Notes: generated by a model from the letters alone, not told the origin. Shown: positions 53,211-63,273, counted from the stretch's first letter. The stretch is 63,530 nt of DNA from Paludibacteraceae bacterium (GCA_029974315.1 JARKSE010000023.1:1-63530), one strand, 5' to 3'. Translations and numbers: made by a program.

Positions 53211-55418
53211 ATGAAAAAAACAGTTTTTACTTTTTTAATTAGCGTACTCAGCGTATTTACACAAGCCTCAACAGTCATAGGCGTTATTCAATCCAATAAC
53301 GAACCCATTATTGGAGCTGAAATTTTTTGGCAAAATACCACAATCGGTACCACATCACACTTAGACGGCTCATTTCAGATAAACACTACCGATAAGTCTG
53401 ATACGCTTGTTATTCGTTATTTGGGATTTGATACAGAGTATATTTTTGTAGAAAACTCAAAACAACCTTTACACATTACACTAACGGAAACCAAGCTAAA
53501 TTTAGATGAAGTGAACGTAACTGCACGTGCCTTAGGTACAATCACATCACGCATCACGCCTGTACACACACAAACGATTTCAGGAGCCGAATTATGCAAA
53601 GCAGCCTGCTGCAATTTATCAGAAAGTTTTGAAACAAATGCTTCTATCGATGTGGCTTACAGCGATGCTGCTACCGGTGCAAAACAAATACGTTTATTGG
53701 GTTTGTCGGGCACATACGTTCAACTGCTCACAGAAAACACGCCCGGTATTCGTGGTTTAGCGTCTAATTTCGGATTGGAATACATTCCTGGTCCTTGGAT
53801 GGAAAGCATTCAAATCTCAAAAGGCACATCATCGGTTCTTAATGGCTATGAAGCAACTACGGGTCAAATCAATGTGGAGTTTTTAAAACCACAAACCAGC
53901 GACCCGTTAGCTTTAAATCTAATGGTAAACTCTGAATTACGAACCGAATTTAATGCTACTGGTAGTTGGCATATTAACGATAAACTTTCAACAGCTGTTT
54001 TGGCACACTACAAAAATGAAAGTTTGGAGTTTGATGCAAACCACGACGGTTTTATGGATTTACCCAAAAGTAATCAAGTCAATATTTTAAATCGTTGGAA
54101 TTACCATTCAGAACGCTATACTGGACAAGTTTTAGTACGTGGTTTATATGACGAAAGACGTGGTGGACAATTAAGCAAAATTAATGTAGCAGATCCGTAC
54201 AACATTGCCGTTGACACCAAACGTATTGACGCCTTTATTAAAAACGGTTATGTTTTAAATTCTGAAAAAGCTACTAGCATAGGTGTTATCGTAAGCGGTT
54301 CATACCACGACCAAACGGGTATTTATGGCAAACGTTTTTATCATGGTGCACAAACTAACGTATATGCCAATGCCATATTTCAAACCAATTTTGATGAGCA
54401 TCATAAACTTGTAACTGGTGCTAGCGTTAATTATGATAATTACAATGAAGGATTACAACTATCAAGTAGTAGTGATGAAATGCCTTTCGACAGGAGCGAA
54501 ATAACACCGGGCATTTTTGCCGAATATTCATTTACATTTCACGAACATCTATCATTTTTAGCTGGTTTACGTGGTGATTACAGCACACGTTTCGGTTTTT
54601 TCGTTACGCCACGCATTAACGTACGTTATTCGCCTTGGGCATGGTGGAATATCCGTACCTCTGTGGGTTTAGGTTATCGCTCGCCAAATATTTTAGCTGA
54701 TTATGCTTTTACACTACCAAGTAGCCGAAAAATAGTGCTTGCTGATTCGGAATTCAACCAAGAAAAAGCGCTAAATACGGGCATTAGTACCACGTTTTAT
54801 ATCCCCATTGGAAATCGCGAACTACAACTATCGGCAGAATATTACTACACCAACTTCTTTGATTGCGTGGTTGCGGATTTAGACAGTGATCCTCATCAAG
54901 TTATTTTTAGTAATTTGAACGGCGGTAAAGCGTACGCTAGCAATTTTCAAACAGAACTTTCGATGGAAATTTTACGTGGATGGACAACCACTATTGCCTA
55001 CCGCATGATTGACGTAAAAAACAGTTACAACGGTGTATTACGTGAAAAACCACTCACCAATCGTTTTAAAGGATTGATAACCACATCGTATCAAACACCA
55101 CTCAAAAAGTGGCAATTTGATGTCACTGCACAACTCAACGGTGGTGGTCGCATGCCCGACTCAGACACCAACAACCCATTGTGGTCAAACACGTTTGGTA
55201 TTTACCCTATGCTAATGGCACAAATTACCAAATATTTCAGAACATGGAGCATCTATTTAGGCGGTGAAAATATCACCAATTTCAAACAAAAAAATCCTAT
55301 CATTGACGCTTGGAATCCATATAGCAATAACTTTGATGCCTCTATGGTGTGGGGACCCATTCACGGTGCAAAAGTCTACATCGGATTTCGTTGGGCGTTA
55401 GACAAACCTGAAAGCTAA
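53211..55418 (+). CDS. TonB-dependent outer-membrane receptor with N-terminal carboxypeptidase-like domain
   Basis: GVIQSNNEPIIGAEIFWQNTTIGTTSHLDGSFQI; plug ISKGTSSVLNGYEATTGQINVEF; beta-barrel C-terminus VYIGFRW. Confidence 0.92.
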   Translation: MKKTVFTFLISVLSVFTQASTVIGVIQSNNEPIIGAEIFWQNTTIGTTSHLDGSFQINTTDKSDTLVIRYLGFDTEYIFVENSKQPLHITLTETKLNLDEVNVTARALGTITSRITPVHTQTISGAELCKAACCNLSESFETNASIDVAYSDAATGAKQIRLLGLSGTYVQLLTENTPGIRGLASNFGLEYIPGPWMESIQISKGTSSVLNGYEATTGQINVEFLKPQTSDPLALNLMVNSELRTEFNATGSWHINDKLSTAVLAHYKNESLEFDANHDGFMDLPKSNQVNILNRWNYHSERYTGQVLVRGLYDERRGGQLSKINVADPYNIAVDTKRIDAFIKNGYVLNSEKATSIGVIVSGSYHDQTGIYGKRFYHGAQTNVYANAIFQTNFDEHHKLVTGASVNYDNYNEGLQLSSSSDEMPFDRSEITPGIFAEYSFTFHEHLSFLAGLRGDYSTRFGFFVTPRINVRYSPWAWWNIRTSVGLGYRSPNILADYAFTLPSSRKIVLADSEFNQEKALNTGISTTFYIPIGNRELQLSAEYYYTNFFDCVVADLDSDPHQVIFSNLNGGKAYASNFQTELSMEILRGWTTTIAYRMIDVKNSYNGVLREKPLTNRFKGLITTSYQTPLKKWQFDVTAQLNGGGRMPDSDTNNPLWSNTFGIYPMLMAQITKYFRTWSIYLGGENITNFKQKNPIIDAWNPYSNNFDASMVWGPIHGAKVYIGFRWALDKPES

Positions 55419-55459
55419 AATTACAATTTTTATATTTACTTTTTAAACACATTATCACT

Positions 55460-55804
55460 ATGAAAAAAATCATGATTAGCATTGTTTTGATACTGGCTGC
55501 CACCACTATGGTAAATGCCGTAAAACAAGAAGTTGTACTTTTCATCAACAATATGGAATGTGCTAACTGCCAAGCCAAAGTTGAAAAAACATTAGCTTAT
55601 GAAAAAGGTGTTAAAGACTTAAAATTTGATTTGCAAAAACGCCAAGTAACCATTACCTTTGACAGCGAAAAAACAACAGTTGAAAAGCTTCAAAATGCGT
55701 TATTAAAACGCAACAAATACGCATCTGAAGTTGTAAAACCACATTGTACTAAACCTTGTAAATCTGCAGCTAACAGCTGTTCAAAGCCATGTAAAAAACA
55801 TTAA
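55460..55804 (+). CDS. Exported heavy-metal-associated (HMA) domain protein with Cys-rich tail
   Basis: Signal peptide MKKIMISIVLILAATTMVNA; MECANCQAKVEKTL; tail HCTKPCKSAANSCSKPCKKH. Confidence 0.88.
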   Translation: MKKIMISIVLILAATTMVNAVKQEVVLFINNMECANCQAKVEKTLAYEKGVKDLKFDLQKRQVTITFDSEKTTVEKLQNALLKRNKYASEVVKPHCTKPCKSAANSCSKPCKKH

Positions 55805-55881
55805 GTCAAGGCAGTAATTTTATTTAAAATATAATGGATAGAACATAAAAATGCTCTATCCTCTATTATTAAGCGTTTGTA

Positions 55882-56724
55882 GTGAAACACGTTAAAAAAC
55901 CCGATTGGCTAAAAATTGATTTTAGAAGCAATGATCAATTTGCTAACGTCAACCAAATTGTGAAAGAACACTGTTTGCACACCATCTGCACCAGTGGTCG
56001 CTGTCCCAATATGAGTGAATGTTGGAGCAGAGGCACAGCAACTTTTATGATTTTAGGTGATATTTGTACACGCTCCTGTAAGTTTTGCAATACGCAAACC
56101 GGGCGACCTCTACCACCTAATCCAAACGAACCGCAACATTTGGCAAAATCTATCCAATTGATGAAGCTCAAACACGCTGTTGTGACTGCTGTTACGCGCG
56201 ACGATTTACAAGATCAAGGTGCAACACACTGGGCATCGTGCATTGCCGCTATCAAACAAGAAAATCCGAATACTACAATCGAAGTACTAATTCCTGATTT
56301 TCAAGGAAACACGAAACTCATAGACCAAATTATTGCGCAACAACCAAACATCATTGCGCACAACATTGAAACTGTTGAACGCCTTACGCCTGAAGTGCGC
56401 AGTGCCGCCAAATACCGCACAAGTTTGAATACATTAGCACACATTGCACAGAGTGGCATTCCGGCAAAAAGTGGTTTTATGCTCGGTTTGGGTGAAACGG
56501 AAACGGAAATTTTAAAAACAATGGACGATTTACGCCAAGCCTCCGTGTCAGTGTTGACACTTGGGCAATATTTACAACCAAGCCGTAATCACCTTCCTGT
56601 GAGTGCTTACATTCATCCCGATAAATTTAAAGAATATAAACAAATCGGTTTAGAAAAAGGGTTTCGTGTAGTAGAAAGCGCTCCGTTGGTACGCTCATCG
56701 TATCACGCAGAACGGCATTTATAA
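55882..56724 (+). CDS. lipA: Lipoyl synthase
   Basis: CTSGRCPNMSECWSRGTATFMILGDICTRSCKFCNTQTG; GTG start. Confidence 0.97.
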   Translation: MKHVKKPDWLKIDFRSNDQFANVNQIVKEHCLHTICTSGRCPNMSECWSRGTATFMILGDICTRSCKFCNTQTGRPLPPNPNEPQHLAKSIQLMKLKHAVVTAVTRDDLQDQGATHWASCIAAIKQENPNTTIEVLIPDFQGNTKLIDQIIAQQPNIIAHNIETVERLTPEVRSAAKYRTSLNTLAHIAQSGIPAKSGFMLGLGETETEILKTMDDLRQASVSVLTLGQYLQPSRNHLPVSAYIHPDKFKEYKQIGLEKGFRVVESAPLVRSSYHAERHL

Positions 56725-56739
56725 CAAGCTAATTCCCAT

Positions 56740-56771
56740 GAAAATCTTGCGCTACAACGTGAGATTTTTTG
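56740..56771 (+). terminator. Rho-independent terminator-like hairpin after lipA
   Basis: AAAATCTTGCG-CTACAA-CGTGAGATTTTTT with G-U pairs. Confidence 0.65.
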
Positions 56772-56806
56772 TTTACATTTAGCTTTGTAACTTGTTCGTT
56801 TTTATA

Positions 56807-56814
56807 TATCTTTG
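56807..56814 (+). promoter_or_regulatory. -7 box (TATCTTTG) for holB
   Basis: TATCTTTG 21 nt upstream of holB. Confidence 0.6.
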
Positions 56815-56835
56815 TAGGTTGAATATAAATCGCAC

Positions 56836-57957
56836 ATGCTATTTTCGGACATCATAGGACAAGAAGCAATTAAAGAACAGCTGCGCCAAACAGTACATTC
56901 ACAACGTTTGCCTCATGCGCAACTGTTTTCTGGAGTTGAAGGCGTAGGGAAGCTACCATTAGCACTAGCTTATGCCCGATACATCAATTGCGAAAACAGA
57001 AACAAACAAGATTCTTGTGGCAATTGTCCATCATGTATCAAATTCAACAAAATGGTACATCCCGATTTGCATTTTGTTTTTCCAATCGTGAAAAACGATG
57101 CAAAAAAAATGACTGTTTGCGATAATTTCTTGGCAGATTTTCGCGAAGCTGTACTCACGAATCCCTATTTAACTGTAAACACATGGTTAAACCAAATAGG
57201 CGAAGGTAAACAAGGGCAAATTTACACCAACGAAGGTGATGAGATTATTCGTAAACTAAACCTTAAAACCTACGAGTCAGAGTACAAAATCATGATTATT
57301 TGGGCGCCCGAGAAAATGCACGAAAGTTGTGCCAATCGAGTTCTTAAAATCATAGAAGAACCGCCTCCAAAAACGATTTTTTTGTTAATTTCAGACACGC
57401 CTGATGAAATTATCGGAACTATACAATCGCGTGTACAGCGTATTAGCATTCCTCCAATCAACGTAAAGGATTTGGTTGCACACGCTCAAAATAGATACAC
57501 TTTGCCTACGGACGAATTACAACTTTTAGCTCGTATGGCGCAAGGTAGTTGGTCGCATATGCAAGCGTTAGTAGAACAGACCGATGAAATGAAAATCAAC
57601 TTCGAGCGTTTTATTCAACTGATGCGTTTATCGTGGGCTTTGAACGTCAAAGAACTTCGTGCTTGGGTGGACGAACTTGTAGCAGCAGGTCGGGAAGAAG
57701 AAAAACAATTTTTGCAATATGCACAGCGTATGATTCGTGAGAACTTTGTGTTACACCTTAAACAACCAACATTGAGCTACATGAGCCAACAAGAACAAGC
57801 GTTTGCAAAAAACTTTTCACAATTCATCAACGAGCGAAATATTCTTGATATCATGGATGAACTCGCATTGGCTGAAGCTCAAATTGAACAAAATGGAAAT
57901 GGGAAAATTATATTATTAGACCTAAGTATTAAACTGTACAGATTATTAAAAAAATAA
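56836..57957 (+). CDS. holB: DNA polymerase III delta' subunit
   Basis: DIIGQEAIKEQLRQTVHSQRLPHAQLFSGVEGVGKLPLALAYARYINC; zinc cysteines CGNCPSC. Confidence 0.93.
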   Translation: MLFSDIIGQEAIKEQLRQTVHSQRLPHAQLFSGVEGVGKLPLALAYARYINCENRNKQDSCGNCPSCIKFNKMVHPDLHFVFPIVKNDAKKMTVCDNFLADFREAVLTNPYLTVNTWLNQIGEGKQGQIYTNEGDEIIRKLNLKTYESEYKIMIIWAPEKMHESCANRVLKIIEEPPPKTIFLLISDTPDEIIGTIQSRVQRISIPPINVKDLVAHAQNRYTLPTDELQLLARMAQGSWSHMQALVEQTDEMKINFERFIQLMRLSWALNVKELRAWVDELVAAGREEEKQFLQYAQRMIRENFVLHLKQPTLSYMSQQEQAFAKNFSQFINERNILDIMDELALAEAQIEQNGNGKIILLDLSIKLYRLLKK

Positions 57958-58007
57958 ACGGATAGAAAAACATCTAATTTCAATATCATATTACACACTG
58001 AATAATA

Positions 58008-59153
58008 ATGAAATATACACTAAATAACGGCGGAAGTAATCCTGGTAAAAAAGGATTTTGTGGCAATAGCAACCGTAAACTACCAGTAATCGATTGGTTA
58101 GCCGATTTACCTGAAACTCAATTAGAAACTGAGTTAGTAGAGGTACAATTCAAAAACACACGTAAAGGCTTCTTCCTTAACAATATGAAATTACCACTCG
58201 AAAAAGGCGATGTGGTAGCTGTTGAAGCGACACCTGGTCACGATATTGGCACAGTTACACTTACAGGAAAACTTGTACTGGCGCAAATGAAAAAAAGCAA
58301 CATTTCTTTGGATCATTATGAAGTAAAACGTGTTTATCGTATAGCCCGTACCAATGATATGGCAAAATATAACGAGGCAAAATCCAAAGAACACGATACC
58401 ATGATTCGTTCGCGTCAGATTGCTGAAAATTTAAATTTAGAGATGAAAATTGGCGATGTTGAATACCAGGGCGATGGCAGCAAAGCTATTTTCTACTACA
58501 TTGCCGATGGGCGCGTGGATTTTCGTCAGCTCATCAAGGTATTAGCCGAAACTTTTCGTGTACGTATTGAAATGAAACAAATCGGTGCACGCCAAGAAGC
58601 TGGTCGTATTGGTGGTATTGGCCCTTGCGGTCGGGAATTGTGCTGTGCTACATTTATGAGTAGTTTTGCTTCTGTTTCGACCACAGCAGCGCGCCACCAA
58701 GATATCTCCACAAATCCACTCAAATTGGCAGGACAGTGTGCCAAAATCAAATGCTGTGTTAATTATGAATTAGACACTTACATTGATGCTAAAAAAGATT
58801 TTCCGCGACAAGATATACCTTTGGAAACCAAAGATGGTACGTTCTATCATTTCAAAACCGACGTCTTTAAACGTCAAATGCCCTACTCAAGTTCAAAAAC
58901 ATTTGCTGCCAATCTTGTAACATTATCAGTTGATCGGGTTAAAGAGATTATTGCGTTAAATAATAAAGGTGAACATGTTGATACACTCTTAGCCAAAGAA
59001 CCTGTTGTAAAAACTGATTCTCCCGTTGGCTACCAAAATGTCATAGGACAAGATAGTTTAACTCGTTTTGATAAAGCAAAACCCAAAAACAGAAATCGAA
59101 ACAAATACAATAAAAACCGCAATAACAATCAAAATAAACCTAATACAAATTAA
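58008..59153 (+). CDS. PSP1-domain protein (RicT/YaaT-like)
   Basis: GGIGPCGRELCCATFMSSFASVS; NPLKLAGQCAKIKCCVNYELDTY. Confidence 0.92.
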   Translation: MKYTLNNGGSNPGKKGFCGNSNRKLPVIDWLADLPETQLETELVEVQFKNTRKGFFLNNMKLPLEKGDVVAVEATPGHDIGTVTLTGKLVLAQMKKSNISLDHYEVKRVYRIARTNDMAKYNEAKSKEHDTMIRSRQIAENLNLEMKIGDVEYQGDGSKAIFYYIADGRVDFRQLIKVLAETFRVRIEMKQIGARQEAGRIGGIGPCGRELCCATFMSSFASVSTTAARHQDISTNPLKLAGQCAKIKCCVNYELDTYIDAKKDFPRQDIPLETKDGTFYHFKTDVFKRQMPYSSSKTFAANLVTLSVDRVKEIIALNNKGEHVDTLLAKEPVVKTDSPVGYQNVIGQDSLTRFDKAKPKNRNRNKYNKNRNNNQNKPNTN

Positions 59154-59156
59154 ATC

Positions 59157-59618
59157 ATGAAGGTAAAAATCATTTTGGGATTTCTGCTTATTATTATATT
59201 AACCGCTTGTAGTGATACGGTGTTTATGGAGTGTAAAGAGTTACCCACAGAGGGTTGGCACAAAGATTCATTGTGTGTGTTTGAGGTACCTATTACAGAA
59301 ACAAATGCTACATATCAAATGCAACTTATCATTCGCAATGATGGTAGCTATCCGAATCAAAACTTATGGCTGTTTGTAGATCACATCAAACCCGATAATA
59401 GTTTTGCTCGTGATACAGTGCAGTTTTTTCTCGCCGATAATTTTGGACGATGGACAGGTTCTGGAGTTGGCTCTATTTTTGAGAATGTTTGGATTTATCG
59501 TGAACGTATAAAATATAAAGAAACTGGCACTTATAAAATTCGTATTGCTCAAGGTATGCGCTACGAAAAGCTGGAAGGCATTTGTGACGTAGGCATAAAA
59601 GTAATTAAAACGAACTAA
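59157..59618 (+). CDS. gldH: Gliding motility-associated lipoprotein GldH
   Basis: Lipobox LTAC; GWHKDSLCVFEVPITETNATYQMQLIIRNDGSYPNQNLWLFV; follows ricT-like gene. Confidence 0.88.
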   Translation: MKVKIILGFLLIIILTACSDTVFMECKELPTEGWHKDSLCVFEVPITETNATYQMQLIIRNDGSYPNQNLWLFVDHIKPDNSFARDTVQFFLADNFGRWTGSGVGSIFENVWIYRERIKYKETGTYKIRIAQGMRYEKLEGICDVGIKVIKTN

Positions 59619-59636
59619 AATCCACACAGCTTTGGT

Positions 59637-60392
59637 ATGGGAAAAAATAAATTGAAAAAATTTGCTGACATGGAGACGTTTTCACACGTATTCCAATGTT
59701 CATACAACGAATTAACCAATGGAACCTCTTTTCCACTTAAAGGCAAATGGCACAGCGAGTTTTTTCATAACAACAATCCCATTGTACTAGAACTTGGTTG
59801 TGGCAAGGGAGAATATACCGTAGAATTAGCCAAACAATTCCCTGACAAAAACTTTATCGGTGTCGATATAAAAGGTGCACGCATGTGGACCGGTGCTAAA
59901 CTGTCTCAAGAGTTTGGTTTAACTAACGTTGCCTTTATACGCACTGGAATTAACGTCATTCACTATTTTTTTGAGCAAAACGAAGTAAACGAAATTTGGA
60001 TTACCTTTCCCGATCCACAGATGAAAAAGGTAAACAAACGATTAACTTCCACCTTCTTTTTGAATATTTACAAACAGATTCTTCACGAAAATGGTATTAT
60101 CAATTTAAAAACAGACAGCAATTTTTTATTCACCTACACTTGTGCACTTGTGGAGTTAAACAAATTGCCAATATTTGTCAAAACAGACAATTTATACAAG
60201 ACACACCCCAATGATAACATTTTAGCCATAAAAACGTACTATGAAAAACAATGGCTGTCGCGTGGGTTGACCATAAAATATTTACAGTTCTCTTTACCAC
60301 ACACCAGTTCTTTACAAGAACCCGATATTGAAATTCCTCTCGACGAGTATCGCAGTTTTAACCGTCAAAAACGTACAGAGTTAGATTTTTAA
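59637..60392 (+). CDS. trmB: tRNA (guanine-N7-)-methyltransferase
   Basis: [46 protein letters not shown]. Confidence 0.95.
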   Translation: MGKNKLKKFADMETFSHVFQCSYNELTNGTSFPLKGKWHSEFFHNNNPIVLELGCGKGEYTVELAKQFPDKNFIGVDIKGARMWTGAKLSQEFGLTNVAFIRTGINVIHYFFEQNEVNEIWITFPDPQMKKVNKRLTSTFFLNIYKQILHENGIINLKTDSNFLFTYTCALVELNKLPIFVKTDNLYKTHPNDNILAIKTYYEKQWLSRGLTIKYLQFSLPHTSSLQEPDIEIPLDEYRSFNRQKRTELDF

Positions 60393-60681
60393 AATTAATA
60401 AACGAATTTTTTAATTGATTTAATTTTTTATTTTTTTCACATAAAAAGAGTTTTTACGCAAAAATGAAGGATAAAAACTCCCACAAACTCCCTCAAAAAA
60501 CATGTTTTAGAGAAAAAAGAGAACAAAAAGTATGAAAAACAAAAAAAATATAAAAAACTCACATTTTTCATAAAAAACTGATTAACAATAAATTACAGTT
60601 GTTTAGAAAAATAAAATTGAGAAAATAAAAATCTTTTCAAAAAAAAAAGTCAAAATAAGTTGCATTCACAAAAATAAGTTC

Positions 60682-60689
60682 TAATTTTG
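60682..60689 (+). promoter_or_regulatory. -7 box (TAATTTTG) for the small lipoprotein gene
   Basis: 47 nt upstream of the ATG at 60737. Confidence 0.5.
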
Positions 60690-60736
60690 TGCTGATATTA
60701 TATACAATTTTGTTCAACATTAAAAAATTCGTAAAG

Positions 60737-60910
60737 ATGAAAAAATTAGTTTTGTTCTTTGCTGCTGTTGTTGCTGTTGCATTTGCATCTTGTGGTGCTA
60801 AAGCTACTGAAGAAGCTACTGAAGAAGTTGCAGTAGAAGAAGTTGCAGTAGAAGAAGTTGTTGACACTGCTGCTGTAGTAGTTATTGATAGCGCTGTAGT
60901 TGCTGAATAA
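60737..60910 (+). CDS. Small acidic repeat lipoprotein (57 aa)
   Basis: MKKLVLFFAAVVAVAFASCGAKATEEATEEVAVEEVAVEEVVDTAAVVVIDSAVVAE; lipobox FASC; promoter box and terminator flank it. Confidence 0.75.
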   Translation: MKKLVLFFAAVVAVAFASCGAKATEEATEEVAVEEVAVEEVVDTAAVVVIDSAVVAE

Positions 60911-60937
60911 TTCAGAAACACACAACACTTTCAGTTT

Positions 60938-60970
60938 AAAAAGGTCTATTGTTACAATAGGCCTTTTTTT
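60938..60970 (+). terminator. Rho-independent terminator
   Basis: AAAAAGGTCTATTG-TTA-CAATAGGCCTTTTTTT. Confidence 0.88.
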
Positions 60971-60987
60971 ATTGTCAAAATTTTGAG

Positions 60988-60995
60988 TACATTTG
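60988..60995 (+). promoter_or_regulatory. -7 box (TACATTTG) for the HisG-like gene
   Basis: 69 nt upstream of the ATG at 61065. Confidence 0.4.
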
Positions 60996-61064
60996 TGCTG
61001 TTTTAGTACAACGTTGCGCTAAAAACAGACACGCCAACCACCGACATTTCTAATCGTAAACATC

Positions 61065-61913
61065 ATGATTCGTCTAGCCATTCCAGCCGAAGGCTTATTA
61101 AACAGAGAAAGTCTTCAATTTCTAAATCGTATAGGCATAAAACTGCCTTGTGCCACGCAAGCCTGCGCCATGTATGCCACCAACTTTCCACTCGAAATCA
61201 TAGCGGTGGCAGAAGCAGATATTTTAACACTTGTACAAAGCGGCATGATGGACATTGGTTTTGTAGGCGAGCAATTTCAAGATGAAAAAAATGCCGACGT
61301 TCAGGTGTTACGTCATTGGGGCATTGCATCACACAATATGGCGATTGGTGGCACGCCAAATATAAAATACAAAAGCCTCGAAACACTGAATGGGAAAACT
61401 ATTTTAACTCCGTTTCCTAATTTTGTAAACAAAGAACTCAAGGCCAAAAATATCAAAGCAAAAGTTCAAGGTATTTCCGACTCCTTAAAAAGTATTCCTC
61501 CTGGCGACATGAGCGAATTTTACTGCGACGCCATTCCTGCCGGGTTACACTTTCAACAAAAAGGATTAAAGGAACTCGAATTGCTAGCTACTTTTGAAAC
61601 TCTATTAGTGGTTCACAGCCAATTGGCCACCAATAAAAAAACCATTCTAGAAGAATTAGTATTCCGCATGGATGCCACGGCAGAATCAGCCAATAAACAA
61701 ACACTCACCATGCGTGTGCCTACCAAACACTTAGAGGACATCTTAATCGTTTTACCAAGTCAATTGCCACCTATGGTGATGCCTATCAATAACGAATTAA
61801 GTTTAGTGCAAACCCTTGTGGACGACACCCGTTTTTGGGACATTGTGACTAAACTCAAACAATTGGGAGCTACCGAAATCACATTAGCGCCCATAAACCA
61901 TCTGATACACTAA
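61065..61913 (+). CDS. HisG-like (long-form ATP phosphoribosyltransferase family) protein with divergent PRPP-loop
   Basis: Colinear with long-form HisG (NFPLEIIAVAEADILTLVQSGMMDIGFVGE; KKTILEELVFRMDAT; RFWDIVTKLKQLGATEITLAPINHLI); canonical SSGxTL loop not conserved. Confidence 0.75.
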   Translation: MIRLAIPAEGLLNRESLQFLNRIGIKLPCATQACAMYATNFPLEIIAVAEADILTLVQSGMMDIGFVGEQFQDEKNADVQVLRHWGIASHNMAIGGTPNIKYKSLETLNGKTILTPFPNFVNKELKAKNIKAKVQGISDSLKSIPPGDMSEFYCDAIPAGLHFQQKGLKELELLATFETLLVVHSQLATNKKTILEELVFRMDATAESANKQTLTMRVPTKHLEDILIVLPSQLPPMVMPINNELSLVQTLVDDTRFWDIVTKLKQLGATEITLAPINHLIH

Positions 61914-61945
61914 CAAAATCTGTTGTCCTATTCAAAATAAATCAC

Positions 61946-61953
61946 TAATTTTG
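61946..61953 (+). promoter_or_regulatory. -7 box (TAATTTTG) for pgk
   Basis: 42 nt upstream of pgk. Confidence 0.5.
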
Positions 61954-61995
61954 TAGGCGTTTTCTAGTAGTTACAACTAATAAAAATATACTGTT

Positions 61996-63252
61996 ATGCA
62001 AACTATTGACAATTTTAATTTTGCCGGTAAAAAGGCATTTGTCCGCGTAGACTTCAATGTGCCTATGGACGAAAATTTTAACATCACAGACGACACACGT
62101 ATTCGTGCTGCATTGCCTACGTTGAAAAAGATTTTAGCTGATGGTGGTAGCCTTATCATCGCTTCACACATGGGTCGCCCCAAGAAAAATCCAGATGCTA
62201 AATATTCATTGAAACACATCGTTGCTCACGTTTCTGAAAAATTGGGCGTAGACGTTAAATTTGTAGACGATTGCGCAAAAGCTGCTGAAGCTTGTGCTGC
62301 TCTAAAACCAGGTGAAGCGTTATTATTAGAAAATCTTCGTTTCTATGCCGAAGAAGAAGGCAAACCACGTGGTTTAGCTGAAGATGCTACCGATGAAGAA
62401 AAAGCTGCTGCTAAAAAAGCAATCAAAGCTAGCCAAAAAGAATTTGCTAAATTATTGGCATCTTACGCTGATTGCTACGTAAACGACGCATTCGGTACAG
62501 CGCACCGCGCACACGCTTCTACGGCTTTAATTGCAGATTATTTTGATGCTGATCACAAAATGTTTGGTTACTTGATGAACCAAGAAGTATCAGCCATTGA
62601 AAAAATTATGACCGACACAGCTCGCCCATTTACCGCTATCATGGGTGGTTCTAAAGTATCTTCAAAAATCGAAATCATCGAAAACCTATTGACCAAAGTA
62701 GATAACTTGATTATCGCTGGTGGCATGACTTATACATTCACTAAAGCCTTAGGTGGTAAAATTGGTACTTCTATTTGTGAAGACGATAAATTAGATTTAG
62801 CACTTGGTTTATTAGAAAAAGCCAAAGCTAATGGCGTAAATATGGTATTAGCTGTGGATGCTAAAATTGCTGATGCTTTCTCAAACGATGCAAACACTAA
62901 ATTTGTGAACGTTGACGAAATTCCTGATGGCTGGGAAGGTATGGACATTGGCCCAAAAACAGAAGCTATCTTTGCTGATGTGATCAAAAACTCAAAAACT
63001 ATTCTTTGGAATGGTCCTACTGGTGTATTTGAATTTGACAACTTCACCAGTGGTTCACGCGCAGTAGCAAACGCCATTGTAGAAGCAACCAAAAACGGTG
63101 CATTCTCGCTTGTTGGTGGTGGCGACTCTGTAGCTTGTGTTAACAAATTTGGTGTAGCCGACAAAGTAAGTTATGTATCAACCGGCGGTGGCGCTTTATT
63201 GGAAGCTATCGAAGGTTTGGTATTACCTGGCATCGCTGCTATCAAAGGCTAA
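61996..63252 (+). CDS. pgk: Phosphoglycerate kinase
   Basis: [52 protein letters not shown]. Confidence 0.98.
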   Translation: MQTIDNFNFAGKKAFVRVDFNVPMDENFNITDDTRIRAALPTLKKILADGGSLIIASHMGRPKKNPDAKYSLKHIVAHVSEKLGVDVKFVDDCAKAAEACAALKPGEALLLENLRFYAEEEGKPRGLAEDATDEEKAAAKKAIKASQKEFAKLLASYADCYVNDAFGTAHRAHASTALIADYFDADHKMFGYLMNQEVSAIEKIMTDTARPFTAIMGGSKVSSKIEIIENLLTKVDNLIIAGGMTYTFTKALGGKIGTSICEDDKLDLALGLLEKAKANGVNMVLAVDAKIADAFSNDANTKFVNVDEIPDGWEGMDIGPKTEAIFADVIKNSKTILWNGPTGVFEFDNFTSGSRAVANAIVEATKNGAFSLVGGGDSVACVNKFGVADKVSYVSTGGGALLEAIEGLVLPGIAAIKG

Positions 63253-63273
63253 TTACAACCAATCTCATAATTC

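Noticed and set aside
60637-60921. Minus-strand ORFs of Ser/Thr/Ala repeats over the small lipoprotein gene
   Set aside because: They are the reverse complement of the lipoprotein's trinucleotide-like repeats; the plus-strand gene has a lipobox, a promoter box and a terminator.
62380-62450. Lys/Ala/Glu-rich insertion in phosphoglycerate kinase ([32 protein letters not shown])
   Set aside because: Likely a lineage-typical insertion in Bacteroidota Pgk rather than a novelty; I cannot align it here to prove otherwise.
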